Assembly (NCBI GenBank): GCA_030847615.1
Contig: JAUMIR010000004.1
Span: 230,062,501-230,126,500 of the forward strand
Source of the DNA: Gambelia wislizenii
Taxonomy: Eukaryota; Chordata; Lepidosauria; Squamata; Crotaphytidae
DNA length: 64,000 nucleotides
Reading direction: 5' to 3'
The position numbers and the translations under genes were made by a program. Positions 9,592 through 20,911 of the stretch are shown piece by piece; position 1 is the stretch's first letter, and each line of letters starts with the position of its first letter. The notes beneath the pieces are model-generated. The model ran no database searches and was not told the origin of the DNA. It was given only the letters and a program-made list of their open reading frames with translations.

Positions 9592-12222
9592 AAATTCAGT
9601 TCTTGTATGAATTCCAATTTTTGTCTGTGATAGTTTTGATATGTGCACAAGAAGGAGAGGTGAGGGAATAGCCCATCCTCTGTAGTCAGGGGTAGCCCTC
9701 TTGGCCGTACAGTAAAATACAACATAATCTGAATCTGAAAATATCATTCTTTTGTGGATTTTGTTGTAAGGAACTATATTGATTATATGCTACTAAAATG
9801 TACAGGTGGAAAGATAACAAAAAGTAGCTAAATATTTAAAAATAAATTATGAATAGAAAGAGTGGAAATGATGCTCAAGTATGTGTTAGTGATTTAGTAA
9901 AAAAAGGAAAGATTATAACCCAAGTCTTTCCATGTTAGGCTGCATAGATACTAAACATTCTGTAAAGGCTATGGCAGAGCAGACAGTGCATGATGCTCAG
10001 GCTATATGACCCAGTGCCCCTTGATCACCTTCATTTGTATATTGAACATGGACAGTAGCATCCATCATCCATTTCAGTCCCCCCTCCCGCCCAAATCTAC
10101 ATTGTAGTGGCACCAGAATCCTTAAGCAGTTTGCAGCATGTTGTATCTTCAATGACACGTTTTTTAATATTTTTACTCTGGTGTAGTCATTAGAACACCT
10201 ATGTTACATGTTGGTGTAATAAATCATAGAATTGCTCTGATGTTAATTGGAAGTTCATAATTTACAGTGATGGAATACAGACTTTCAACTCTAGAAAGCT
10301 GTTTTCCATCTCTAGAATTTTGTGGGAGGTCATAAGTAAACTTTCAATGTAGTAATGAAATTGCTTTTAGGACTAATAAATCTATCCAAGCTTTAGATGG
10401 AAGGAAAACAGACAATTCTATGGGGCAGTGGAGTGGGGTGAGTCTTTGGTTGATTGCTGCTTTTGCTTTAGCATGTACTTGGCATAGGTTGGGTTCTCTT
10501 TCCATATAGACCTGGAATAAATAGCACAAGTTGAGGTTGAATTAAAAAAGGATAGCTATAAAACAGACCTTTAAAGAAGTTTTAAATCCCGAATTAATAC
10601 AAAAAATTGAAGCCTGTATTTATGATCTGTGAAAATTAAATCACTATTGTAATGGGGTTATTAAGTATAAAAGGAACCATGGGGTGAATATTTTCATGAA
10701 ATTATGAATTATAAAATTTATACCTGTACACATTCAGGTGTCTCACTAATCTGTGATTTAGTAACATGTGGATGAGTATAGACTGTACTCTCTTCTGTGC
10801 CATGAGGAAGAGTTTTATAAGCTTCTGCTTCTAATTAACTGCAGTATAGCTTTTTGTGTCATCCAAATCTGGCAAATTGTTGTAAATCTTCACTATGGCT
10901 AATTTCAAACAAGCCAACTGCAAACCAAGGATTATGACACTCGTTTGTTTCAAGTATTGTAATCACAATTAATATTAACCTCTGAGTTCATACAACATGG
11001 CAAGCTGTGGTTACTAAGTATAGATGGGAAGGCCTCCAATGTCAAACACCCCCCACCCCCCGCTTTAAGGGAATGTATGAAGTGTAGATGTAAGAGTCTG
11101 GAAAATGCTACAGTGTACACAGAAACTTTGTTCAAGCATTTAATGAGCCTTTGTAGGGGGAAGGGTTTGTACTCTCCCCCCAAATGCATTAGTTGAATAT
11201 ATAATCTGAACAAGGTTTCTACAATTCTAGGATTCTAGGATTCTATAAATGGAAAATCTTGAATCAATGGTAAGGTTTGGGGAATGGAGGGTTTAAAAAA
11301 AAAGCAATCTTGTATGAATTTGCTGCTACTGCCATTACATTGCTAATGTGCTAAGTGGTCCTCTTCTATTTACAAAAAGGAGCTGTCATCTTATTGTGAG
11401 TTTCTTGCTGGGATGTTACAAGCTTATATATACAAACTGATCATGTCAGCAAATTTAGCATGTGCTGGCTCTGATTTGTTAGAACAGAGTCTTAGACCAT
11501 GGCATAAATAGTAATTAATGAAATAAATTCAGTTGTTATGAATTAAATTGGAATTAAGTTAGGAAGAGTTAGAATCATCTTTTTTTTTTAAAAAAAGATT
11601 GACTTTAATTGGAATGCCAGCATTAACATTTCTCCAGAATTAAATTATTAGTGAATTAAATGAGCCACAGTGTTAAAGAGCCAACAAATTTTACATTAGC
11701 CAGTTGATGCTTTATTGAAAGCCCATTTCCCTTGGATTAACCCCCCCCCCAAACCTGCAGTATTTCTCACTTTAGTCCTCAGAGAATTATGAAGCATACC
11801 GTAGGTCATACCTATACCCATACATTCTGGTAGAGTACTAAAATAACATAAAGGTAAGCCCCAACTTAAAATTACCGGTAATTGTTTAAAAAATCCCCTT
11901 TGAAAGTACTGTAAATGTAATTTAATCAGATTTTTAATTTATTAACTATTGACTTATGTGTTCACTTTTTCTCATTAACTTTCCCATTTTTGTACTATTG
12001 ATGTTCATTTATTTAGCATGAAAAGGAGAACTCTGATAAGTGTTGTGGATTTAAAACTGGCCACAACTATAATATACAAATGGAACAATGGGAAAAGATG
12101 TGGTCAAAAGGGTTGAAATTTACAATGTTCTGATCTTAAAGAGAATTTTTATAAAAATGATGTATTGTTGGTACATGATGCCAGAGAAATTGTCTACAAT
12201 GTATAAGAGTGTTTTGAATGTA
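9592..12222. other. Largely unassigned; CR1 tail remnant at about 11217-11247
   Basis: 2.6 kb of AT-rich sequence with no coding frame I can assign. At 11217-11247 the sequence TACAATTCTAGGATTCTAGG resembles a CR1 3' terminus with no CR1 body attached. C-runs occur near 11050 and 11742. Confidence 0.45.
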
Positions 12223-12485
12223 CAGGCAGACCCCCATATCCATGGAACCAATACCTATAGTTTCAGTTATCCACAGAACACAAAATAGAGGTACATACCA
12301 CAGAATCATGTGGAAAAATGTCTAGAGAGGCATCTTCTCTAGACATCTTATAAGTCCTCAGTTCAACTCTAAGGTTTGTTTTTACTGGAAGTCTTGTATT
12401 TTAATAGGGTTCACTGTTACCCGTGGCTTCTAGTATCTGGAGTAAGTCCAGGAACCAACCCCCTGCAGAAATGGGGGTCCGACTG
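12223..12485 (+). mobile_element. Tigger-like MITE, family B
   Basis: Left end CAGGCAGACCCCCATATCC and right end GGGGGTCCGACTG, flanked by TA on both sides. The core contains CTAGAGAGGCATCTTCTCTAG, a short hairpin shared with the copies at 7818, 9190 and 60102. Not coding. Confidence 0.85.
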
Positions 12486-12935
12486 TATATTGGAAATGCA
12501 AACAATGTGAAGGGATATTTTATCATATGTAGTGGATGTGTGAAAAGGCTAAAAAGTTCTGTGTTCAAATATGTACTTTGATGCAGAGGATCTTAAAGGT
12601 TAACATTCAATTAAACCAGAACTTGTTTTTGAAAAGAGACATGGGAGACTACTTCAACTTATGAGTACAGCAGCAAGATTGTTGCATGCATAGAGATGGA
12701 AGAATTCAGTACTAATTTCTAGGGAGCAATGGTTGCTGAAATCGACCAGTTTAGTGGAAATTGACAAATTATCTGGTTTGATTTGAGAAAAATGGTTGGT
12801 GACATTTCCAAAGGATAGAAAACCCCTTATAGGCTTTTTATGAAAAAAAGAAGAAGAAGAAGAAGAAGAAAATGACCTGATAACTTGTTGTTTTGATCAT
12901 TAGTAAGATTTGGTTACTGGAAGTAGTATATGATG
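12486..12935. other. No gene; (AAG)n run at about 12845-12870
   Basis: AT-rich sequence with a short GAA/AAG repeat. Nothing else recognised. Confidence 0.45.
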
Positions 12936-13366
12936 TCTCTCTCTCTCTCTCTCTGGCTTTTCTTCGCAAACAAAGATTCAGGAAGGACTCATCGCGCACT
13001 TTCTGCAAGCGCGCTGATGACTAAAAAGGCCAATCCGAGATAAACAAGTCCGGTTGCAAAAAGCACAGCAGAAGGTCTCCTTGGGTGATGTTTTTGGGTT
13101 GTGATTCTTTCTGCGTTGTCGTTTCTCTTCAAGACTTGTTCGTTGTGAGTTCTCAAATAAGGCTGCAGCATTGTGGATAGTGCGTCTCCATGCCTCCCGA
13201 TGTGAGGCCAGGGCGGACCATTGTTGGTGATCAATTTGGCCGAGCCTGAGATGTTGTTTCAGGGAGTCTTTGTATCGCTTTTTTGGAGCGCCCCTCTTAC
13301 GCTGACCCGTGGCGAGTTCACCGTAGAGTACTATTTTTGGGAGGCGATGGTCCTCCATCCTAGAAA
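12936..13366 (-). mobile_element. LINE 3' end with (GA)n tail, family G, copy 1
   Basis: On the minus strand a 126-codon frame starts MEDHRLPKIVLYGELATGQR and continues GAPKKRYKDSLKQHLRL, IDHQQWSALASHREAWRRTI, then a cysteine/histidine cluster (CNRTCLSRIGLFSHQRAC). This is the C-terminal region of a non-LTR reverse-transcriptase polyprotein, ending with a zinc-finger-like motif. The element ends in a (GA)n run, seen here as TCTCTCTCTC at 12936-12954. Copies at 31120 and 63294 end at the same base. The clade is not certain: it is not CR1 or L2. The 5' part is missing beyond about 13366. Confidence 0.8.
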
Positions 13367-13455
13367 CGTATATGATGTAGTTTTAGAGAAATAGGTATGC
13401 ATAACTGTGAAAAAGAAAGTTGAAAGCCACTTTTTGTTTTCAACTTAGACATCAA

Positions 13456-13645
13456 CTTAGAATCAGAGTTGGAAGAGACCACAAGGGCCATCCAGTCCAA
13501 CCCTCTGCCATGCAGGAATACACAATCATTCCCAGATAGCCATCCAGCCTCTGTTTAAAAACCTCCAAGGGAGACTCCAGCACACTACAAGGCAGTGTAT
13601 TCCACTTCTGAACAGCTTTTACTGTCAGGAAGTTCTTGTCTATAC
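13456..13645 (-). mobile_element. CR1 3'-end fragment
   Basis: Plus-strand text TAGAATCAGAGTTGGAAGAG ... CCATCCAGTCCAACCC ... TTAAAAACCTCCAAGG is the reverse complement of the CR1 3' UTR and last codons. It is 5'-truncated and ends near ACTGTCAGGAAGTTCTTG. Confidence 0.9.
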
Positions 13646-14155
13646 AGTACTTCTTTTTATATCCCACTTTTCTTTCTTTTTCTTTTTTCAAAAGATCTAT
13701 AATTTTTATTGTATTTGGAAAAACTCCCAATAAAAAATATTATAGAAAAAAAACCCAAGCCACAACTGAAGTCCTGTTCATCTCCCACACTTTCTTCAAC
13801 ATGAGAAGAGGAGAGCACTTAGTTCTGCTCTCTGTTATTACTTTCCTCATGTGGAAATTGATGGGTCTGTAGTAGAGAAGTTAGTGTTCTCATGGAGGAT
13901 TTCCACATGCGCAAGCTCCCATTTCCCACAGATTATTGCTTGTGAAGAGAGCTTCTGTAGGAGCACAAATTTCTCTTCAGACATGCCACTTTCCATATGA
14001 GGAAAGCACTCATAGAGAAGTGAGGACTGGATGCTTCCTTGCTCCTGTATTCAAGGAAGTGTGGTGAGTGATGCCAGGATGAGGCTCAGTTGTAGGACTT
14101 GTAACTGGTAGCGGGCCAGTACACAGCCTCCGAGATGTAATTTCTCTGCCTGGGG
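13646..14155. other. No recognised gene or element
   Basis: Starts with a pyrimidine-rich stretch (13660-13690). The rest is unassigned. Confidence 0.4.
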
Positions 14156-14724
14156 AGATTATCAGATGGCAACAAAAAAGTGTTACCATCCCACAATCTC
14201 CTCTCCTGGCACAATAATGTAAACTTTCAGACCTACCTTGTTTGCGTGTGCTGGGCTGCCCCAACGGAGCTCCATTCACTTCCTGGAATGAAATCCCACC
14301 GGTTCTCACAAGAAGATGAGAGCGTGGGAAATTCAAAAATAAAAAGCAAAATAATACATAAACAGTGACAGCAAGCACAAAAACACACTTAAAACTTAAC
14401 AAGTAACTTAAAACTTAAAAAACGTAAAAAGTTGTGTCACTTACCTGAATGTCCCAATCTCACCCGGAAATGTTCTGGCATGGACCTCCAATTGACGCTG
14501 GGATTGCACTAGCGAAACAGGCACCTTTTCACTTGCAGGACATTCTGTTACAGAAATGGAACAGGTGATCCATTCACGGCTTAGCCTGTGAATAAAAAGC
14601 AGCACCAGAGTAATGACAGCTGAATGGGAGCATAACAACACAGGAATGACGTCGTCTGAAAGGGAAGCCCTTTAGCGATCTCCTGGTGTCATGAGAATGC
14701 CATATTTAGCATGTTTAATAATCT
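14156..14724 (+). mobile_element. Unclassified MITE-like repeat, family R2, copy 1
   Basis: Aligns in the same orientation with 46854-47434: shared AACGGAGCTCCATTCACTTC / AACAGAGCTCCATTCACTTC, TGAAATCCCACCGGTTCTCA / TGAAATCCCGCCCGTTCTCA, then a run rich in AAAAACACA, a TTCTGGCA block, and an ending near TCTCCTGGTGTC / CCTCTGGTGTC. Terminal AGATTATCAG faces an inverted ATAATCT at the right. Flanks CCTGGGG and CCTGGGT may be a 7-bp duplication. No transposase. Confidence 0.6.
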
Positions 14725-17425
14725 CCTGGGTCTGCAGGGCGCAAAGCTAACTTGAGTACCGCTAAGTGGTTAGTCCCAATGGGTTTGAGCATTTGCAAAA
14801 TGTAGGTTGCATAATTTCCAATAATATGAAATGGACAGTTGAGAACAGCTTGCCAAACTGCTTAATGCATAGTGATAACTGAAACCAGAGTCTAAATGAT
14901 TCAGTGAGGCAAGAAAAGAGGGAAATATACGGTTTTAATTTGATTGGAGCAAATTAGTTACCTGTTTGTTTTTGAAATGTCTATGTTTTCAGGAAAAACT
15001 AAAGAGGATAGGGGCCTATGTTTTTGTTTTGCTCTTACTGTTACCTTTTTTTTCTGGCAGTGTCTCCCTTCCTCTAGAGTGTTGTGTTGTATCTGCAATA
15101 TAACATGCAAAGTTTTCTCAGCTGGAATGATTAGCACTTGAAAGCTCAGAAATTGTGGGAAGCTACTAGCTGAGCATTACATTTTACAAAAATTAATCAA
15201 GTAGGTGACAATTAACTTTGCCAATATTGACTAACAAACCCATAATTGCCCGCTGAAATGAATGAGAGCATTGATTGATATCTAAGAGCTATTGTAGTTC
15301 ACCTATTACAGCTATTGAAAGAGATCACTTTGCATTTTGTTCTTTTTGTAGAAGAACATTTTCAATCATTATAATCTGGCTGAGTCCTATATTAATCCAA
15401 ACTGGCTTTATACCAAATCCAGAATCATGAAAAGAAAATTGATATCAACATTTATGAATCAGGCCATAACATTAAAAAAAAGTTCACTGGACATAATTGA
15501 ACAAGTCAATTATGGCTGAATTTCAGACTAACATAGGGCTTGTCTACACAGGCAAAAACAAACAAACAAAAACCCCTGCATTCACCCTGTATTCATGGCA
15601 CAATTGCCACATGACATTTTCAACAATTTGCATCTTCACCATGGTTTCTGCAGAAAACTCTGAATCAGGAACATTTGCAGTTTGCTCTGCATTTGAGGAG
15701 GAAATACAGATTTTTGGCCATGAAGTGGCTGAGGATTGGCTTCGGTGCAAAGCCAGAGCAGGACTTCTGGTGAACAGGACTCTATTCTGGCACTTTTAAA
15801 ATTTTTAGATTGTGTACATATCTCCATTTATCCAGCACTCTGGGATCACATATATTCACTTCATTGCATGCACAAGTGAACAGAAAAAACCACAAATAAA
15901 GCAGCCCCAGCTGTGTGGCCAGAAATAGTACAATGTATAGGACGTGTGATCAGCGTAGGACTGCTTTTTTACTCTGATACGGATTATAGTGGGATACTCC
16001 GATCTATAATTGGACAAGCATGGTGTGTGTGGTGTTTATGGGGCTGCTATGGATCAAAGAAATCTGCTGCAGCTATGAGGTAGGTGCAGGGTTTCCCATC
16101 AGTGTAGTTATGGCTAACTGACTAATTTACTTTATATGTAGGTGTGATATAGATGTATTTTATCTTCCAGTTGGTTTCTGAAGAAGGCTTGCATAGCCAA
16201 AATGTGTGTGTTTGTGGCCAATCATAATCTGTTTCCCCCATGCCACATTTTGTTTAGTTGTGTGACCCCCCTAAATATATATAATGATGGGGGGAAAGGG
16301 CACAGAGTTTTCTTATCTGATGGCATGTATGAGTATATACAATATAATCATTATATAGTAATCCATATAAGTATTAGGCATTACCTTAAATGAGCAGAGC
16401 AGGAAATGCTTCTTTTACTGGCAGAAGAATTTGGGATTGAGAGAAAACCTTGACCTTCAGCATCATAACTGTTAGCCTAAGCACATAGGCAACATGGCAC
16501 ATGGGCAAGCTTCTGTATAGACTGTGCACTGGTGGCCCATATCCACATGGTATTTATTTTTCAGTGCACAGGTGCATATTGAAATAAAAGACAGGGCAAA
16601 TCTGTTTTATGTGATAGTCTTCGTTGGCCAAGGCTTTCTTAGAAACTATTGTCCCCTTGAGATAATTTTGGCAAGTGGCGATGGCAAAATTCTATTACAA
16701 GTCAGGAGAAATAAACTCTTGCAGTTCTGACACAAAATTATAACAAATGCAGTTCATCCCTCTGGCTAAAAACAAGCCCACCAAATTGCTTTCACTGATT
16801 CACCTTCATAAGAGGGCATATTCTTCCTGACATGTAGTCATGTAGCATTTCTGGCATGGATTTATAAAAACACCTCATATGCTTTGGAAATTGCAGCACA
16901 GAAAAGAGATGACTTCCACCCTGTGTGGCAGTAGCCATGGAAGTGAGCCCTATAAGTGTGTACCTTTTAAAGCTCTGCATGACTTAGAAACTCATAGGAA
17001 TGTTTATTTTCATATCAAACTCCTTGTACACTCAGGTTATGCACTGAATGTCTTTTCCAAATGTCACCACCATGTCAGGCTAGGTAAATACGGTAGTGAC
17101 TGGACATGGCCTTCTTCGTTTTGGCATCCTGACTCTGAAATGTTCTTTGTAGGTATGTTTCCCTGGCTCCTGTTTTAATTTTTTTTAACCAGATGAAGGT
17201 CTTATATTTTCCAGGCTTTAAATTGTCATTGTTTCATACTGCATATTTACTTTAATGTCTTGGTCATGTTATAATGCTGAGGTTTGGGGTTTTTGTTGCT
17301 GTTGTTGTTGTTCTAGCATTGTACAGTACTTTATTTATTTGTTAGATCTCCGTCTTCCCACCCAAGGTAGGTGGCATGTTTTTCTGTTACTTCTATCCCC
17401 TCTCCCACAATGACTGATTACAGTA
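14725..17425. other. Unassigned; possible MITE end at 15537
   Basis: At 15537 the sequence AGGGCTTGTCTACACAGGC matches the terminus of the family at 48241; a right end was not found, so an old truncated copy is possible. L2-like tail sequence may be present on the minus strand near 17322-17375. No coding exon recognised in 2.7 kb. Confidence 0.4.
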
Positions 17426-17655
17426 CAGTTGTACCTCCACATTCACGGATTTGGCATTTACGGATTTAAGTATTCACGGCTTGAAAATATTCTTAAAAAA
17501 ATAATAATCCAAAAAGCAAACCTTGATTTTGCCATCTTATATAAGGGACACCATTTTGCTATGCCATTGTATATAATGGGACTTGAGTATTCATGGATTT
17601 GGGTATTCAAGGGGGATCCTGGAACCAAATCCCAGGGAATGTGAAGAGACAACTG
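17426..17655 (+). mobile_element. Tigger-like MITE, family A, complete copy
   Basis: Begins CAGTTGTACCTCCACATTCA and ends GAAGAGACAACTG, flanked by TA (17424-17425 and 17656-17657). The core reads AAAAAGCAAACCTTGATTTT, then TATAAGGGACACCATTTTGC. Length 230 bp. Non-autonomous: it carries no transposase frame. Confidence 0.87.
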
Positions 17656-17760
17656 TAGTTTACAGAAAGATGGCGAGTAGTCAAAGATTACTCAGTCTAG
17701 TCTGGTACTCTTAATCATTATGTATCTCTCCTTCTCTTCTTTTGATATCTTAATATTTCA

Positions 17761-18416
17761 TAGAATCATAGAACCATAGCGTTGGAAGAGACCACAAGGG
17801 CCATCCAGTCCAACCCCCTGCCATGCAGGAATAAACAATCAAAGCATTCCCAAGAGATGGCCAGCTAGCCTCTGTTTAAAAACTTCCAAAGAAGAAGACG
17901 CCACCACACTCTGAGGCAGTGCTCTTACCACTCTTACTGTCAGGAAGTTTTGGTGGAATCTCTTTTCCTGTAGTTTGAGTCCATTGCTACATGTCCTAGT
18001 CTCTAGAGCTGCAGAAAACAAGCTTGCCCAACCACAGTATGACATCCCTTCAAATACTTAAACATGAGTATCATGTCCCCACTTAACCTTCTCTTCCCCA
18101 GGCTAAACATACCCAGATCCCTAAGACACTCCTCATCGGACATGGTTTCCAGACCTCCTACCATTTTGGTCGCCCTCCTCTGGACACGTTCCAGCTTGCC
18201 CATATCCTTCTGGAACTGTAGTGTCCAGAACTGGATACCGTATTCCTGGTGAGGTCTGACTAAAGCAGAATAGAGTGGTACTATTACTTCCCTTGATCTA
18301 GACATTATACTCCTATTGATGCATTCTAGAATCATATTGGCTTTTTTAGCTGCCGCGTCACACTGTTGACTCATGTTCAGTTTGTGGTCCACTAAGACTC
18401 CTAGATCCCTTTTGCC
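17761..18416 (-). mobile_element. CR1 fragment, broken
   Basis: The minus strand encodes, in two frames, the CR1 C-terminal third: [54 protein letters not shown], then after a frameshift near 18010-18040 [20 protein letters not shown] and FKQRLAGHL. The 3' end at 17761 has TAGAATCATAGAACCATAG. The frameshift and small deletions make it a dead copy. Confidence 0.93.
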
Positions 18417-19628
18417 ATTTAATGGCTTTCATTAAAATTCTGCAAACTGCCTGGAAATATGATGGACTGGATCTAGATTTATGCTCATGGCAGATGTGGA
18501 CTTCCCCTTCCTTCCTTCAGCAACTCCTTCCTCTCTCTAAAAATGCTACACATTTGCAGAACCCGCAATGGGATAAGTTATGGTGTAGAGAAGAGGAGAT
18601 CTCCCCAGTGAAAGGCAGAACACCCTTACTTAAATGGAGTCCTTCTGCCAGCTGAAGATAGACTGTGAATCTAGTCCAAAGTACTGAAGAAAAGATTATA
18701 AACACATAAACAAGAAAGAAATGATCCAGATCAGCCAGTGCCCAACCCACTGCATAAAATGGTATAAACAATGTGTCCCTGTCTTGATGTGTAAAATCAG
18801 CATTCTGAATTGCATGCAGAGTCTCCAGGGATAGAGGAGACTTTCCAGAAAGTTGCCCTTCACATGTGGCGGTCTGATGGATAGGGTATGGCTGGTGTAG
18901 TAAGCAGACAATTCTGTAGTAAGCAGAAAGAAGTTACTAATAACAATAACAAAATTATAAGAGCAAAAGTTAATTCTCTCCTTTTGCCTTTGCCCCAAAC
19001 TAGCTGGTTCCTCATTTCCCTTTTCTGTATAAATTCTGTTTTTAAACAATATAATCCATTTTAGGTTGGAAAATGAGCTGCAAATAATCATTAAAATATA
19101 TGAATCCCTAAAGGCAGATGTTGATAATAAAAGAGCTGAGACAGTAGCAATGCCTATGTGTCAGATGTCAACTTGAAAGGACTGTTTGTTTTTTTTAATT
19201 TATATTTTATAGAGATTTGTGTTTGTGCATGTGTGTAATTTTATAAAAAAAGAAAGGGTCTTTTGAGCTTTGTTATAACCCCCCCTATAATTCCCTTAAG
19301 ATATTTCCACAGCAGTTAATGAAATGCTAATGAATATAGTGTATTTTGTTACAGAATTCATACAGATAGATAAATCTCTTGTTCTCTTATATGGGATATA
19401 ATGCTCACCTGTGTTTTTAACCCCTTTTTTTGTTGCTTATTTAATATTACCTGTCATATATTGGTTTTGAAATCTGGGAAGGAAACAGGACAAATTTTAA
19501 TACTTGATTGAAAATTGGGGCCCTTACTTGGAACAGATGTATTGCGAGTCTTACGAGCTCACTGGGTGGCCTTGGGAAAAACAGTGACTTCTCAGCCTAG
19601 CCTACACAGTAGGGAGACTTTGGCTAAT
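18417..19628. other. No recognised gene or element
   Basis: 1.2 kb of unassigned AT-rich sequence leading up to the PLE target duplication. Confidence 0.45.
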
Positions 19629-19640
19629 ATGAGAAAGACA

Positions 19641-19985
19641 TAGATTTTCCTTGTTTTTTTTCCAGGCTGTGAGGCCATGTTCTGGAATAGTTTCTTTCTG
19701 ATGTTTCGCCTGCATCTGTGGCTGGCATCTTCAGAGAATGGTTGGGTAGGAGTGTATGTGGAGTCTATATGCTGTGAACCCCTGTTGGGGGTATATGTAA
19801 ATTTGTGTAATTGAATGGTTAGTTTCTGGGTATAGAAATGCAAGGCTCATTATTGTCTCTTTGGCTAATGGTTGGTTGATGAGCCATTATCTGCTGGGAA
19901 TCCCCCTGTCCTTTGGTGGAATTCTTTTGTAAGTGTTGAGTTTTGATTCTATTGTGTTTCAAAACTGGGAGCCAGATTTTGTTTA
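19641..19985 (-). repeat. Left inverted arm (pLTR) of PLE copy 1
   Basis: Reverse complement of 20520-20870, with scattered mismatches and small indels. It includes TGTGAACCCCTGTTGGG facing CCCAACAGGGGTTCACA. PLE terminal repeats may lie in direct or inverted order; here they are inverted. Confidence 0.88.
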
Positions 19986-20034
19986 GTTCTATAATGGTTA
20001 CTCCAGATCAGACATCACAAGAGCAGCCAGACCC

Positions 20035-20543
20035 AGAAAAAAAACACAGGAATGAAGAACAAAAACAGCCACCCAAAGGGAAGGTATTTTTACCATACAT
20101 CAAAGGAATCACAGACAGAATAGGGAAACTGATGAGGAAACACAGCCTCCAAACAATCTATAGACCAACCAAAAAAAAAAAAAATCCAAGAAATGCTACA
20201 CTCAGCGAAGGACAAAAGAGACCCTTTCACAGCTGCAGGAGTTTACCACATACCATGCAGCTGTGGACACGTTTACATAGGGACCACTAAATGCCGTGTG
20301 CAAACACAAATCAAGGAACATGACAGACACTGCAGACTGGGCCAGCCAGAAAAATCAGCAGTAGCAGAACACCATATAAACCAACCTGGACACAAAATGC
20401 TATTTGAAAACACAGAAATTCTGGACCAGGCCAACAACTATCATGTCAGAATGCACAGAGAAGCTATTGAAATCCACAAACACCTGAACAACTTCAACAG
20501 GAAAGAAGAAACCTTAAAAGTAAAATCTGGCTCCCAGTTTTGA
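20035..20543 (+). pseudogene. PLE ORF 3' end: linker and GIY-YIG endonuclease, frameshifted
   Basis: First frame: KGITDRIGKLMRKHSLQTIY followed by RPTKK, the segment between RT and endonuclease in PLEs. At an A-run (about 20170-20185) the frame shifts. The second frame reads AAGVYHIPCSCGHVYIGTTK, then KEHDRHCRLGQPEKSAVAEH, INQPGHKMLFENTEIL and ends at a stop at 20541-20543. GVY and YIG are the two signature strands of the GIY-YIG fold; cysteines lie between them, and R (in CRVQT) and E (in SAVAEH) sit where catalytic residues are expected. This enzyme nicks the target for insertion. The A-run frameshift and lack of RT mean the copy is dead. Confidence 0.88.
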
Positions 20544-20899
20544 AACACAATAGAATCAAAACTCAACACTTACAAAAGAATTCCACCCAGGGACAGGGGG
20601 ATTCCCAGCAGATAATGGCTCATCAACCAACCATTAGCCAAACAGACATTAACGAGCCTTGCATTTCTATACCCAGAAACTAACCATTCAATTACACAAA
20701 TATACATATACTCCCCAACAGGGGTTCACAGCATATAAACTCCACACACACTCCTACCCAACCATTCTCTGAAGATGCCAGTCACAGATGCAGGCAAAAC
20801 ATCAGAAAGAAACTACGGTATGCCAGAACACAGCCTCACTGCCCAGAAAAAAACCAAGGAAAATCTATGGATGCCAGCTGTGAAAGCCTTCAACTTCAC
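20520..20899 (+). repeat. Right terminal repeat and 3' tail of PLE copy 1
   Basis: Contains the sequence that pairs with the left arm, plus a terminal extension from about 20870 (TATGGATGCCAGCTGTGAAA, then GCCTTCAACTTCAC) up to the 12-bp duplication. Confidence 0.85.
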
Positions 20900-20911
20900 A
20901 TGAGAAAGACA

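Larger units (their letters stand above)
19641..20899 (+). mobile_element. Penelope-like element, 5'-truncated, with inverted terminal arms (copy 1)
   Basis: A 12-bp duplication ATGAGAAAGACA flanks the element (19629-19640 and 20900-20911). The left arm (about 19641-19985) is the reverse complement of the right arm (about 20520-20870): for example CAAAACTGGGAGCCAGATTT against AAATCTGGCTCCCAGTTTTG. Between the arms lies the 3' end of the PLE frame with its GIY-YIG endonuclease. The right side has about 30 extra terminal bases (GGATGCCAGCTGTGAAAGCC onward) that the left arm lacks, like the short one-sided extension described for Penelope elements. The reverse-transcriptase domain is missing. 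Confidence 0.9.
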
